Assembly (NCBI GenBank): GCA_963383645.1
Contig: OY726571.1
Span: 84,010,619-84,074,618, forward strand
Direction: 5' to 3'
DNA length: 64,000 bases
Source of the DNA: Muscardinus avellanarius
Taxonomy: Eukaryota > Chordata > Mammalia > Rodentia > Gliridae
Each line of letters begins with the position of its first letter. Position 1 is the first letter of the stretch. Under the pieces are notes generated by a model. The model was not told where the DNA came from and ran no database searches. It saw only the letters and a list, made by a program, of their open reading frames with translations. A program made the translations under genes and the position numbers. Of the stretch, positions 54,094 to 64,000 are shown piece after piece.

Positions 54094-55620
54094 TGAGTAA
54101 TTTGATGTCAAACAGGCACAAAATCGGTATTTTGCAACTTTCCGCTTGGAGACAGTGTGCTCTAGTTTAGCTTTTCTGTGTTTAAAATGATGTCTCTGAC
54201 TACCTATTATGACCCTGCTGACAGTTAAGACAGCATCTTTTAGATGTTAAAATGGCTCCGTTTTGAACTGTCCAGAATGAGGCAAGACGTAAATAAACCA
54301 CGGACAAGCCCATGGTTTGATCTACAGTTTCTTTGTATTTATCTTGGATCCGGTGATTAGCGTCGGTGTCACACGCTGTTAAGAAAGGAACAATGACAAA
54401 ACAGCCCTAGAGACCAGCGATGGGAGGTTTTGAGAAGTGCCTCTGTACTTAGCATTGGTGCTTGTGCGTGCCTCTGTACTTAGCACTAGGGAGCTTTCCT
54501 AAGTGGTTGTGAGCGGGGTCGCGTCTCGTGACACACACTGTTACTCTATTTTGGTAAATGTAAATTCCCTTCCATCTTGCCACTGAAGGCAAAGTGCTTA
54601 GAATCCAAGGCAAGGTGCTTTATCAGTGCAGTAAGGGAAATAAACCACCAGGTGGCGCAAGAATATGGCATCTGCATTTTCCAGTCCTTGGTATTTACAA
54701 TTGCTCTGTACTTCAGAGACCGTTTAATATGAACCACCGTAAGATTCCTTGATTTAATTTTTTTCATATAGTATTAGAACGAATGCTAAAGCAGAAGATT
54801 TGTGCTTTCAAATAACCTCTGGCTAGCATAAGTTTTTGGACCCAAACACCCTTTGGCTCAGAGTAATATGAACTCTTTGTCATTTTGGAGTGTTGTGATT
54901 TATCTGTATATTTATGTATTTGTTTTTGATGTGTACTTTCCACAGTTGCAAATAAAATGAATAGGTATTTAATTTTACATTTGAAATGTAGAAACTGTCA
55001 GCCTTGTTTATATTACGTTATTTTTATGCCAATATTCTTTAGAAAATGAAGAGGAGGCATGTGATAGCTAAGAAATCAATCTATAATTTTTCTGGACTTA
55101 CCATTTTTTCCAGAGAATTTAAAACCCTTTTTATTTTGTTCCATGTAAAGGAAGTTGCTATGTAGCTTTCTACTTAACATTAGATAAAGAAAAGGCTGAC
55201 ATGCCGAAGCGTTTACTTTGTTTTCAAATATATGTGCAATACTGTTCGAGTAAATCATCTCTGGTTCCCTTAACTGACCAAGACATAGCATCTTAGCTTT
55301 TTGTTCTCATACTTTTTAGTTTGTAATCACAAAGTCCCTGAACTTAGATTTTTTTTTCTGATAAGCTGAAGGCATAATGGACAATAAAACACTTCTCTAG
55401 AGATTTCATGGCCCATTTTCTGTTTATCTGTCTTTTTCTTATGCTTCAGAATTCTCAGGCAAAGTCCTTAGGTACTATCAGTTCTGTTCTAGAAAGAAGA
55501 AAAAAGAAAAGAAAGTGAAATTTAGTTTTTTTTTGTGCTAATTCTAGTTACAGATTTTGCCAGACAAAATAATACGTTTTTAAGAACATGTTTTAAAGTT
55601 ATCATGAATTTATTATTTAT
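54094..55620. other. Repeat-poor island with a perfect CTCF core motif
   Basis: About 1.5 kb, A/T rich, no transposon recognised. GTGCCTCTGTACTTAGCA is repeated at 54437 and 54468. Contains the motif at 54645-54658. Confidence 0.4.
54645..54658 (+). promoter_or_regulatory. CTCF-like motif (14 of 14)
   Basis: CCACCAGGTGGCGC fits the CTCF core consensus CCASYAGRKGGCRS at every position, in unique sequence. CTCF binding here is an inference. Confidence 0.6.
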
Positions 55621-55686
55621 TTTTTGGTACTGAAGGATTGAATCCAGAGGTGCCACCTTTGAGCTACACCCCCCAGGCCTATTTTG

Positions 55687-55719
<33 letters not shown>

Positions 55720-56030
55720 TATTAATTAATTTTGGTGGTACTGGGGTTCCTGGAAACCCTTCTACCTCTGGGCTACACTCCCAGACCTATTTTTATATTT
55801 TTACTTGGAAACAGGGTCTCTTAAGCCAGCGAGGCAGTCTGCGAACCTGCGTGATCCTCCTGTCTCCACCTACCAAGTGCAGGGATTACAAGCGTGCGCC
55901 ACCACGCCCGGCCTCTTTTTTATTTTGAAACAGGGTCTTACGAAGTTGCTGAAGCCGGCCTCGAACTTTTGATCCTCCTCTCTCATCCTCCCAAGTGCTA
56001 GGATTACAGGCATGTGCCACCACACCTGGC
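55621..56030 (-). repeat. Older SINE split by a younger SINE
   Basis: Older tail at 55621-55690 (GGTACTGAAGGATTGAATCC) and head at about 55914-56030 (AAACAGGGTCTTACGAAGTT to CCACCACACCTGGC). The younger hairpin-subfamily copy (about 55725-55913) has GGTTCCTGGAAACCC and CTTAAGCCAGCGAGGCAGTC (hairpin decayed on one arm). (ATT)n at 55689-55720 lies at the junction. Confidence 0.87.
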
Positions 56031-56984
56031 AAAATTACCATGGTTTTATTTACTCTTGTTAATCACTTTATGTGTTCCTACCTCAGAAAGGAAACCAAGG
56101 TCTTTATCGATATTATTAAAAATAACCTTTTCTTTTTCTTTTTAGTGAAGTAAAGGCTAATAATTCTAAAGGAGTGATCGTGGCTAACAGAATAGCGTTT
56201 ATTGACATCGCTCCTGCGCTCGGCAGAAGCGGTGTTACTGTGTCAGAAATTTTTGATAACTGTTCAGTTGACTGCCGATTTTCCCCCTTACTATGCGTTT
56301 AGCCGAATGGTAACCAAGAGTTCCGAACAATCGATCTTTGTTAAGCTCTTCCTTTTGGTCAAGGAAAGTGATGTGATCTTAAAGCACTATTACTGCCTGT
56401 CAACTGTGTAGAGGAAGCCGTTTGGATTTTTTCCTCCTTCTTCAAGATTAGGAAAAACAACCTAAAAGTGTGTCTGTGTAGTGTTTTTCAGTCCAAGTTA
56501 CCTTTTGCTTGTATTTGGCTTGGTATAAAAGTGGAATCTTTTTTTTTTTATCATAACAAGAAAGTGATTAAAAAGGTGAAACCTGTTTATTGATGAAGTA
56601 AAATTGGTAGAAAATACTTACAGGCATAATTTAGTGCTACGATACCTCCAGCTGTAATATTTGTTTATTGGGCTTAACTACATAGGTGTGTGTACGTTTA
56701 AAACATATTCAGGCTGGCATGACCTGCCGTGTATGGAGCCCTGGGTCCAGTCCTCAGCATTGCAATAGAATAGAAGAAAATAAAATAATGACTTCCACGA
56801 GGACTTGACCTAGACCGTCAAGAATCACAAGATGTATCCCCCCGGAAGATTTTTACTTATTTCTTTACAAGTTTTTCAAAAAAGATTTTGCATTGTGAAT
56901 ACTTTATGCCCTTTCTTTCTGTTGTGGAGTTTCTTTTACCGAGTTTTAGTTGTTACGTTGTTTCAGAGATTTCTATGAGCTTAA
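56031..56984. other. Unique intronic sequence with ID fragment
   Basis: An ID-like fragment at 56710-56780 (GTATGGAGCCCTGGGTCC, AGTCCTCAGCATTGC). The rest shows no gene or repeat. Confidence 0.4.
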
Positions 56985-57184
56985 AAGTGGTGGGTGGCGA
57001 GTGCCTGTCATGCCAGTACTTGGGAGGCTGATATGGGAGGATCGAGGGTATAAGGACAACCTCATCAAGTAGTGAGGCTCTTATCAATTTAGCGAGACCT
57101 TGTTTCAAAATAAAAATAAAATAGGGCTGGGGTGTAGCTCAGAGTTAGAATGCTCCTGAGCTCAATCCTCAGTACCACACACTT

Positions 57185-57231
<47 letters not shown>
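56985..57231 (+). repeat. B1-dID type SINE with (CA)n tail
   Basis: GGTGGGTGGCGAGTGCCTG to CTCAATCCTCAGTACCACAC, continuing as CA repeats (57183-57231). Confidence 0.88.
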
Positions 57232-57233
<2 letters not shown>

Positions 57234-58174
57234 CAGCCCTGAATTCAGAAAGAACTCAAGCGTAGAAGACAAAGGCACCTTGATCAACAGACGCCTTTCC
57301 CTCCGCTCAGACACACACATACACAGTCCAAAGTGCTGACGAAGCAGAGATTAAGTCAGGATTTCCTGGGGCATGGGAACTGCCCAGCCGGACTCGCATC
57401 ATGTGGAATCGGGAAAGACAGGTAATATTTATAACGCCTTTCTTTCCTCTATAGAGTTTTCCTTCAACTTCCCCGCTTCTGGGCATCGATGTGCGGGACA
57501 TTGTGTCTGTGCCTGCCACCTCCGCCATCTTGAAGTGAGATTTGTGGATAACATCTCTTAACTACCCGTCTTTAAAAACCCGTGTGATGTTTCTGTTACA
57601 ACACGAAGGAGCCCTGAAATCAAAGGCACGTCTTGTGTGGAGAGCACTTGGTTGAGGATATGGCTGTGCACCTGCCGCCTCGGGGGCCTCGGGGAGCCTC
57701 TCAGAGGCCCGCACCCCGCAGGAACCTGGTGCCTCAGCGGGTTCTGGCCGTGCCCCGAGTACCGTCACGTTTGGAAATGCTCAGATTTGGTAAACCTTGG
57801 AATAAAATAGTATTCTTTTCGCCACCTACTTTGTGCCTGTGTGAAAACAGAGTTAGGTCTTAACGTATGGACAATTATAAACAGGACTTTTACCCACATG
57901 AATTTCTGGCAGGACTTCAGGAAGTCGTGAGGTTTGCAGGAGCTGCTTTGGCTGTGTAGATGTCCTGGGCATCCTAGGACTCCTGGCACTCCTCGTACCC
58001 ACCCACCCGGTGCTCTTACTGCCTTCTCCCGCCAAGTCATCCTGACAACCGAAATGGCTCCACAGTCTCCCCAGCTCTCTTTAGGGCACTGGGAAGGAGA
58101 GCCATGCGAGTCAGTGGTTAGGGTCCAGCACGTAACTCAGCTGTGTGCTTCAGTGGCACCTGAAAGAACCTTCT
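57232..58174. other. Unique intronic sequence with a CpG-rich patch
   Basis: At 57640-57775 several CpG sites cluster (TGCCGCCTCGGGGGCCTCGG and further). No gene; minus frames over it are composition-driven. Confidence 0.35.
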
Positions 58175-58348
58175 CTGATTGGGAGGCAGAGATAGGAGGA
58201 TGGCAGGTTCAAGGCCAGCCCAAGCAACTTAACTGGGACCTCCGCAAATGGGCAAGACCCTGTTTAAAAAAAAGGAAATAGGGCTGAGGGTATAACTAGG
58301 GGTAGAATGCCCCTGGGCTCAATCATCAGCCTCCCTCCACCCTCCAGA

Positions 58349-58392
<44 letters not shown>
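58175..58392 (+). repeat. 5'-truncated SINE with (CA)n tail
   Basis: Starts in the head at GATTGGGAGGCAGAGATAGG and ends with AGGGCTGAGGGTATAAC and GGGCTCAATCATCAGCC; (AC)n at 58352-58390. Confidence 0.82.
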
Positions 58393-58394
<2 letters not shown>

Positions 58395-58689
58395 AGTGCA
58401 TGTGTACATCAAAGAACCTTTTTTGAGGCCCGTGGTTTTGAATGCTGAAGAGGGTAGGGTGAGCAACACGTTTCCTTCCTTGACAGGCACATCTTGGTAA
58501 GAGAAAGCACACGTGCCGTGTCAGGGAAGGGGAGATCGTTTGGCCATGTGAGCAATTCAGATAAAAGGAGCATCTATGGGTCACTTTAAGTGACCTGTTT
58601 CCCAGCTGCCTTTGCATTCCCTCTTGTATTTTGGCAGCCCCGTGGATCCCAGCCAAGCACAAACTACCCTCAGGAAGAACCGGGTGGGA

Positions 58690-58850
58690 ATTCCAGCTCT
58701 GCCCTCATGAGAAGGGAGACCCGGAGCAGAAACTTGATTCGTCACACTTTGGTGTTCTCATCTCTAGAAGTGAGGATCATGAAACTACTTCACATACCAG
58801 GATAACTGTGAGAATTAAATGAGAAATTTTGCGTTAAGACAGAGTAATAG
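58690..58850 (+). repeat. MIR-like ancient SINE
   Basis: AATTCCAGCTCTGCCCTC, TTGGTGTTCTCATCTCTAG, AAGTGAGGATCATGAAACTA and GTGAGAATTAAATGAGAAAT follow MIR sense order. Confidence 0.78.
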
Positions 58851-58924
58851 CCTATGTAGTGAGTATGGAAATGGTTGCCTTTTGTTTTTGAACAAAAAGG
58901 AGAAGACAGATGTTAAGTCAGCCT

Positions 58925-59325
58925 TCTCCCTGCTGTGACATCCAAAGCAACTGATCACACAACCTATTGTGTTTATTTGCTCATAGTTCAGGAGATTTCA
59001 GAGGTTCAGTCCACGTCAGGCTACAGGGTACACCAGTGGAGGTCAGGGCGTGGTGGCAGGAGGAGGGGGGAGAGAGCAATGTCTCTGCTCACATCATGGA
59101 GGCTGCAAACAAAAGGGAGATCAAGCAAGGGAGTTCAGAGATGCAAGCAGGGTGCCCGAGGCCACACCCCAGGGACCCACTTACTCCAGATACACCCTAC
59201 CTGCCTAGGTATCACCCAGTAAATCTATCACATGAATTTATCCACTGATAAGATTACAACCCTCATGACTTAATTATATTAACTCAGAACATTAATACTT
59301 GAACTCTTCTATCGGGGATAGTCTC
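58925..59325 (-). mobile_element. MaLR-type LTR (MST-like), minus strand
   Basis: TGTGTTTATTTGCTCATAGT, TCAGGAGATTTCAGAGGTTC, GAGGTCAGGGCGTGGTGGC and GATTACAACCCTCATGAC recall the reversed MST/MLT layout. Diverged; family tentative. Confidence 0.55.
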
Positions 59326-60044
59326 TATTCAATTCATGAAAGCAGTCAGTTGATAGATGGGGATAAGGTTATTTTATTACTAAACCATCTTTGGTCTTTC
59401 ATTAGAAACCTTAAGACCCCCAGTTCCCATAGTGTGCAGCCTCAGGTGTCCATTCCACACTTGCGATTTCCCCTCCATCCCTTCATAAAAGCTGCAGGTT
59501 GAATGTTTTCCATGGGCCGAGTTGCCTTCCTGAGCTTTATGCCATCACCCCTGTGAGGAAGGAAAGGAGACAGGAATCATGGGAGGACCTGGAGCCTGAA
59601 GTCCGCTGAAACGCATGCTGAAGGTACTGACACCTGTAAAAGGCTCACAGATGAGGGTATACATCATCATCCCACCATCTCCCTGAGGTCCATCATTTAA
59701 AACCAAAGAACTGCTTGACACACATTGCCCCCAGCCAGCCCAGCACCCGCAGAGCCAGGAGTTGTCTCCCTCACGAAAAGTTTCAGCAGAACTGATCTTT
59801 GTGTTGTAGGAGCTGGTACTTGCAGACCCGGGCCATCCGTTATATGGTAGACCACCAGAGCCATTCCCCGTAACGGGTGGAATACAGACTGAGAAGTAAT
59901 TATTTTCAGATGTGAAAGTATGTTTCCAGTCCTCGAGAGAGGTGTAGTTTCACATTCTGCAAATGCCATCAAAGTGAATATGCTCTGGAAGTCTATCCAG
60001 AAACATAAAGGCAGGGGATTATGAACTGCAAAGAGAGAAGCCAG
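59326..60044. other. Unique intronic sequence
   Basis: No gene or repeat recognised. Confidence 0.3.
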
Positions 60045-60190
60045 GGAGCCGTGGCTCCCAGTCTTGGCTCCGAAGTGCTGCGGATTCCTGGGCCCCATCC
60101 CACGGCCACTAAATCGGGATTTCTTAGGGCGGGGCCAGGGGCCCTTTGCTTTGAACAGGTTCCCTGGTTGATTCTGATAATCATGTGGAT
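60045..60190 (+). mobile_element. MER5-like hAT element
   Basis: GATTCCTGGGCCCCATCC, ACGGCCACTAAATCGGGATT, AGGGCGGGGCCAGGGGCC and GGTTGATTCTGATAATCATG match MER5A order ('gccccaccccagacctactgaatcag', 'ggtgattctgatgc'). Confidence 0.75.
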
Positions 60191-61168
60191 TTGGGAGTTA
60201 CCATTAGAGATTGGAAGATGAAGGCTCTGAATATCGGGTTACCCTTGCATTTCTAGTTGTCCATTTGATATCTCCACCTTGGCATTTTCCTTGAATCCTC
60301 CAGACAGATGGTAAAACAGGCGTCCTGGACCATCTAACCTCCTGGCCACTCCCTCCTCTCACCTGGCTCCGGGTCTAGGAGTTTGTCTTAACTTGTTGCT
60401 CAGGCTCCAAGCACCAGTTCCCTTTGAACAGTTTTCTGCTTCCTTTTCCTGCTCAGAGCAACCAATCAACAATCAACATGTTCTTTCTCTTCTACTTTTC
60501 TCATCTGTCCTGTTCTTGCCTGTCCGTGTTTTCATTAACCACCTCTTGGGTCTGGCAGATTCATTGATATCACTGGATTCAATCTAACCCACTAGTACTT
60601 ACAAGTAGGAGTTTTTCTTTCTTTCTTTCTTTCTTTTTTTTTTTCATAGAGCAACTTGCAGATACTTTGAGTTAAATCGTTCAGCCCAGCAGACTGGCTC
60701 TACCACATCAGCATCCTGGCTCTGACTCTTATGTATCTTAAGCTTTGGCCATCCTGGGCAATGGGCCGAACCCTTGCCCGGCCTCACCTTTCTCCTGCAC
60801 CGCATAATTGAGCCTGGGTGTGGCATCCTCCCACCTGAGGCCCCACCTGTTGCTCCCTCACCCTTTCCTCCTCACCCGGCTCAGTCTCACATCTTCGAGG
60901 AAGCCACGAGTCTCGACTTCACCAGATGTGCCCTGGCCCAGCTCTCAGCCAGGGGCTGCAATTAATTGGCTCTCGACTTCGGATTAGATGTGAGCGCTTC
61001 TTGTCATTTTGTACCTGTGCCACACTGTGTGAAGAGCCTCAGACATCAGAGGCGGGACAGTAACTGTTGGATCTTCAGATTATTTCATGAATATTTCCAG
61101 AATATTTCAGAATTGAAATTTTCTGGAAAATATTCCACTGTTGCAAAGAATAAGAATTAAAACCTTGC
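60191..61168. other. Unique intronic sequence, possible L2 trace
   Basis: CCATTTGATATCTCCACCTT (60262) resembles an L2 segment, but the match is short. A CTTT/T-run lies at 60617-60645. No gene. Confidence 0.3.
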
Positions 61169-61372
61169 AAGCCGGGCGTGGCGGCGCACGCTTGCAATCC
61201 CCGCAACTTGGGAGGCGGAGACAGGAGGATCGCGCAGGATCGAAGCCAGCCGCGCTGGCTTAGGAGACCCTGTTTCCAAATAAAAATATAAAATAGGTCT
61301 GGGAGTGTAGCCCTGAGGTAGAAGGGTTTCCAGGAACCCCAGTACCACCAAAAAAAAAAAAAAAAAAAAAAA
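61169..61372 (+). repeat. B1-dID type SINE, hairpin (A) subfamily
   Basis: GCCGGGCGTGGCGGCGCACG to CCAGTACCACC and an A-run. Perfect hairpin AAGCCAGCCGCGCTGGCTT in the head. Confidence 0.96.
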
Positions 61373-61529
61373 ATTATGCTCTTTTTTTCTGCCTCAGTAC
61401 TGAATCCATCCATATGAAATAGCACTTTTTTGGGGGGGGGGTGAAGTTACTTATGTGATCAGCATCAAGTAGGTTCAGACGTTTCAGTGAAAAGAAAGGC
61501 AGAGAGGTGAAAAGAAAGTTCTAGATATT

Positions 61530-61716
61530 GTTGTTTTTTATTTTTTTTTTTGGTACTGGGGATGGAACCTAGGGGCATTTTACCTCCAAGCTACACCTCC
61601 AGTTCTATTTTTATTCCTTATTTTGAAACAGGGTCTCACTGAGTTGTGAAGGGCTTCACTAAGTAGCTAAAGCTGTCCGTGAACCGTGATTACAAGTGTG
61701 CACCACCACACTTGGC
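61530..61716 (-). repeat. B1-dID type SINE, B subfamily, internally deleted
   Basis: Flanked by TCTAGATATT (61520-61529) and TCTAAATATT (61717-61726). Lacks the 'cctcctgtctcagcctccc' part of the head (joins GTGAACCGTGATTACAAG). Confidence 0.92.
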
Positions 61717-61771
61717 TCTAAATATTATTTTTATAGGCAACTTAAAATTATCTCTGGTTTGCAGAATAAAG

Positions 61772-61806
<35 letters not shown>
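61772..61806 (+). repeat. (GAT)n microsatellite
   Basis: About 11 GAT units at the tail side of the minus-strand SINE that follows. Confidence 0.95.
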
Positions 61807-62215
61807 ATTTGAGGTACTAGGGATTTAACCCAGGGGCATTCTACCCCCAGCCCTATTTTTTATTCTTTTCTTTTTTTGGTGGTACTGGGGTGGAACCCAG
61901 AAGCTTTCTACCTCTGGGCTATACTCCCAGACCCATTTTATACTTTATTTGGAAACAGGGTCTCACTAAGTTGCTGACAGCCTCACTGAGTAGCTGAGGC
62001 TGGCTTCGAACCTGTGTGATCCTCCTGTCTCAGCCCCCCAAGCGCGGGGGTTACAAGCGTGCGCCACCACACTCGGCTTTATTCTTTTATTTTGAAACTG
62101 GGTCTTCACTAAGTTTCAGAGAGCCTAATAGTTGCTGAGGCTGGACACGAACCTGTGATCCTCCTGTCTTAGCCTCCCAAGTACTGGGATTATAAGCATG
62201 CACCACCACTCCCCG
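61807..62215 (-). repeat. Older SINE split by a younger SINE
   Basis: Older tail at 61807-61868 and head at about 62080-62215 (AACTGGGTCTTCACTAAGTT to CCACCACTCCCCG). The younger undeleted A-type copy is at about 61869-62077 (GGAACCCAGAAGCTTTCTAC to CACCACACTCGGC). TTTATTCTTTT-type text on both sides is the duplication. Confidence 0.88.
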
Positions 62216-62924
62216 TGGGAATAAGGTATTAAATAGAAAGGCTGAAATTATTTATTTGGCTCTTGACGACTTTCAGTTAAATTGGACTTTGTGTCCGAGG
62301 AGAGAATCCTGGCCATTTAGGTATAATGGTTAGAGCCCTACTCCAGTGTATAACTCTCTCACCCTCTTGTTGACAGGCTTCCTCCTTGGCAAAACAAAAC
62401 AAACAAACAAAAAACCAACCAAAAACAAAACAGAACAAAGAAAACCAGACCTTTCCTCTTCAGGATTCCCCTAGCCTAAAGAGAGAACCAGCCCGAGTGG
62501 GGCAGGGAATTGACTCCTCCATTATCGGTGGACCTCGATTAGGTGCTAATCACTTCTGTTCTAAGCCGAGAGCTCTGTAAGGAGCCTGCTTTTACTTCTC
62601 TGCTTTCCTGGGCAAACTTCTTGTGGGTATTGATTTCCAGGATCATAGAGGCCAGAATGCAATAATCATTCTGAAATGAGAGTGCTGGTTTGAATCCACA
62701 ATTTTCTGCTCTTGGAAAATGGACTGTATTGTAAACCCTTTCACTATCCTTTGCATGAAACGACTTCTGCTTGAAAACCATTGGTCATCCCCTTTGAATG
62801 TGGGCGCTATTTTGTATTGGTGATCGGAAGGCAGATCAACACACAACCGGGCCTTAAGTTTTACTCTTTTGACATGCCATGCTAGGCAAAGCTTTTTAAA
62901 CTTTTTATTTTAACCCTCAGTGTT
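62216..62924. other. Unique intronic sequence
   Basis: An (AAAC)n-like run at 62390-62440. No gene or family recognised. Confidence 0.3.
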
Positions 62925-63050
62925 CTCCTTTAGAAAACAGGCATAGTGACGGTACCCCTCCCGAGGGCTAGCACCGCATGGTTGATTAAACATCGCAGAG
63001 CCAGTACTGTATTGCTCATGATACATGATACATGCAACTGTGCGAGGCAC
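62925..63050 (+). repeat. MIR-like ancient SINE (weak)
   Basis: GTGTTCTCCTTTAGAAAACA, GGCATAGTGACGGTACC and GGTTGATTAAACATCGC could be the second half of MIR. Confidence 0.45.
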
Positions 63051-63076
63051 TTTTTATGCTTCTTTTATTTTACACT

Positions 63077-63258
63077 TTTTTTTTTTTGTACTGGGGATGG
63101 AACCCTTCTACCTCTGGGCTACACTCCCAGACCTATTTTATATTTTTTATTTGAAAACAGGGTCTCTTAAGCCAGAGAGGCTGGTTTCAAACCTGTGTGG
63201 TCCTCCTGTCTCCACCTCCCAAGTGCGGGGATTACAAGTGTGCGCCACCACGCCCGGC
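63077..63258 (-). repeat. B1-dID type SINE, hairpin (A) subfamily
   Basis: TATTTTACACT at 63066-63076 and 63259-63269 is a perfect duplication. GGAACCCTTCTACCTCTGGG and CTTAAGCCAGAGAGGCTGGT. Shortened at the ID-like end. Confidence 0.94.
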
Positions 63259-63269
63259 TATTTTACACT

Positions 63270-63880
63270 ATTTTTTGACGACCAGCTTGGTACCTCTCCA
63301 GGGAGAAGCTTAGGTCGACATTGGATGAGACTCAGGCTTGTGACTGTGACTAACAGGGCCACAGGTAAATGAAATCTACAGGACTATGAAGCACGTCAGG
63401 TGATAAACAAAAGGATGGAACTTGTTTCCCAGGCACGTCGCAGGTCTTGCTAGTCACCGTGTCCTCCTCGGGGACCAACAGGGTGGAGACGAAGCAGTGG
63501 CGTCTGGAGCCACAGAGAGGCTGCACCTTGGCCTGAGATAGGAATGCTTCCCCAGCTGAACAGCAGAAGGCTCCTCCCTCCTGCCCACTGCAGGAAGGAC
63601 CAGCTTGCTCATTTGGTCCCTTTGTGAACCTGGTTACTGGATGTAGAGTATCTCTGGTCCCAAATGATGTCCTTGTGAAGTCTCTAAAGCAGAAATGATA
63701 TAGAGTAAAATATAAAAAGGATGCTTGTTTAGAGAGCAGGACTCATTGAGATGTTTTAATGATCTGGCAAAAAAGTTAAAGCATTTTTTTTTTTAAGACA
63801 TACAGCATCACTAATATTTAATGGTAGATCTCACTCATAAAGTTCCAAATTTATATATACATAATTTAATTTTATTTATT
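63270..63880. other. Unique intronic sequence
   Basis: No gene or repeat recognised. Confidence 0.3.
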
Positions 63881-63884
63881 CATT

Positions 63885-64000
63885 TGTTTATTGGTACTGG
63901 GGATTGTTACTGGTACTGGGGATCGAAGTCAGGGGCATTGTACCACTCAGTTGTACCCCTGGCTTTTTTTTTTTTGAGACAGGGTCTCACTAACTTACCC
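63885..64000 (-). repeat. SINE cut by the window edge
   Basis: Minus-strand copy with a small internal duplication (GGTACTGGGGATTGTTACT, then GGTACTGGGGATCG), ID-like GTACCACTCAGTTGTACCCC and the first bases of a B1-like head. Confidence 0.88.

Larger units (their letters stand above)
194..64000 (+). other. GMDS: GMDS intron 1 (partial, runs off the window)
   Basis: Begins with a consensus donor, GTGAGTG, after exon 1. I looked for the expected next coding text (Asp-Gly-Ser-Tyr-Leu-Ala-Glu and onward) and saw it on neither strand, so exon 2 is probably beyond the right edge. Nearly everything here is interspersed repeat or non-coding single-copy sequence. That it is a single intron is an inference from the missing exons and from the long introns of this gene in other mammals. 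Confidence 0.8.

Overview
This is mammalian nuclear DNA holding one recognisable gene start. Positions 92-193 encode the first 34 residues of GDP-mannose 4,6-dehydratase (GMDS), inside a CpG-rich promoter region, and end at a clean splice donor (CAG|GTGAGTG). I found no second exon or other protein-coding gene in the remaining ~63.8 kb, so I read the rest as GMDS intron 1. That fits the very large GMDS gene known in other mammals.

The host is probably a rodent of the squirrel / mountain beaver / dormouse group. The commonest repeat is a two-part SINE with a B1-like (7SL-derived) head joined to an ID-like (tRNA-derived) tail, as in the B1-dID family described from those rodents. Free-standing ID-like elements also occur. 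The species cannot be fixed from the sequence alone.

Layout: 1-400 CpG-rich promoter, exon 1 and donor; 0.4-12.6 kb SINEs, MIRs and unique intron; 12.6-13.8 kb an old minus-strand L1 broken by a SINE and a MaLR-type LTR; 14-21 kb SINEs plus a Tigger/MER2-like DNA transposon at 19.17-19.59 kb; 21.8-30.1 kb an L2-like remnant apparently split by an older LTR-type repeat and by a 6.6-kb minus-strand endogenous retrovirus (ERV, 23393-30022). The ERV has two LTRs but no long gag/pol/env frame, and itself carries a composite retroposon, a 98-bp tandem duplication and an L1 ORF2 fragment. From 30-64 kb there are many SINEs (several inserted into older SINEs), one L1 with a perfect 14-bp target-site duplication (48245-49036), MER5-like and MLT1-like relics, microsatellites and a minisatellite, separated by repeat-poor islands at about 37.1-38.2, 45.6-47.4, 50.1-51.9 and 54.1-55.6 kb.

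There is no operon-like or cooperating gene set. The most notable points are a SINE subfamily with a self-complementary hairpin in its head, repeated SINE-into-SINE insertion at the same A/T-rich linker, CA-microsatellites growing from the SINE 3' end, the composite retroposon and odd primer-binding region of the ERV, three CTCF-like motifs and the repeat-poor islands. No comparison or search could be run, so repeat family names rest on recognition of consensus text and are approximate.
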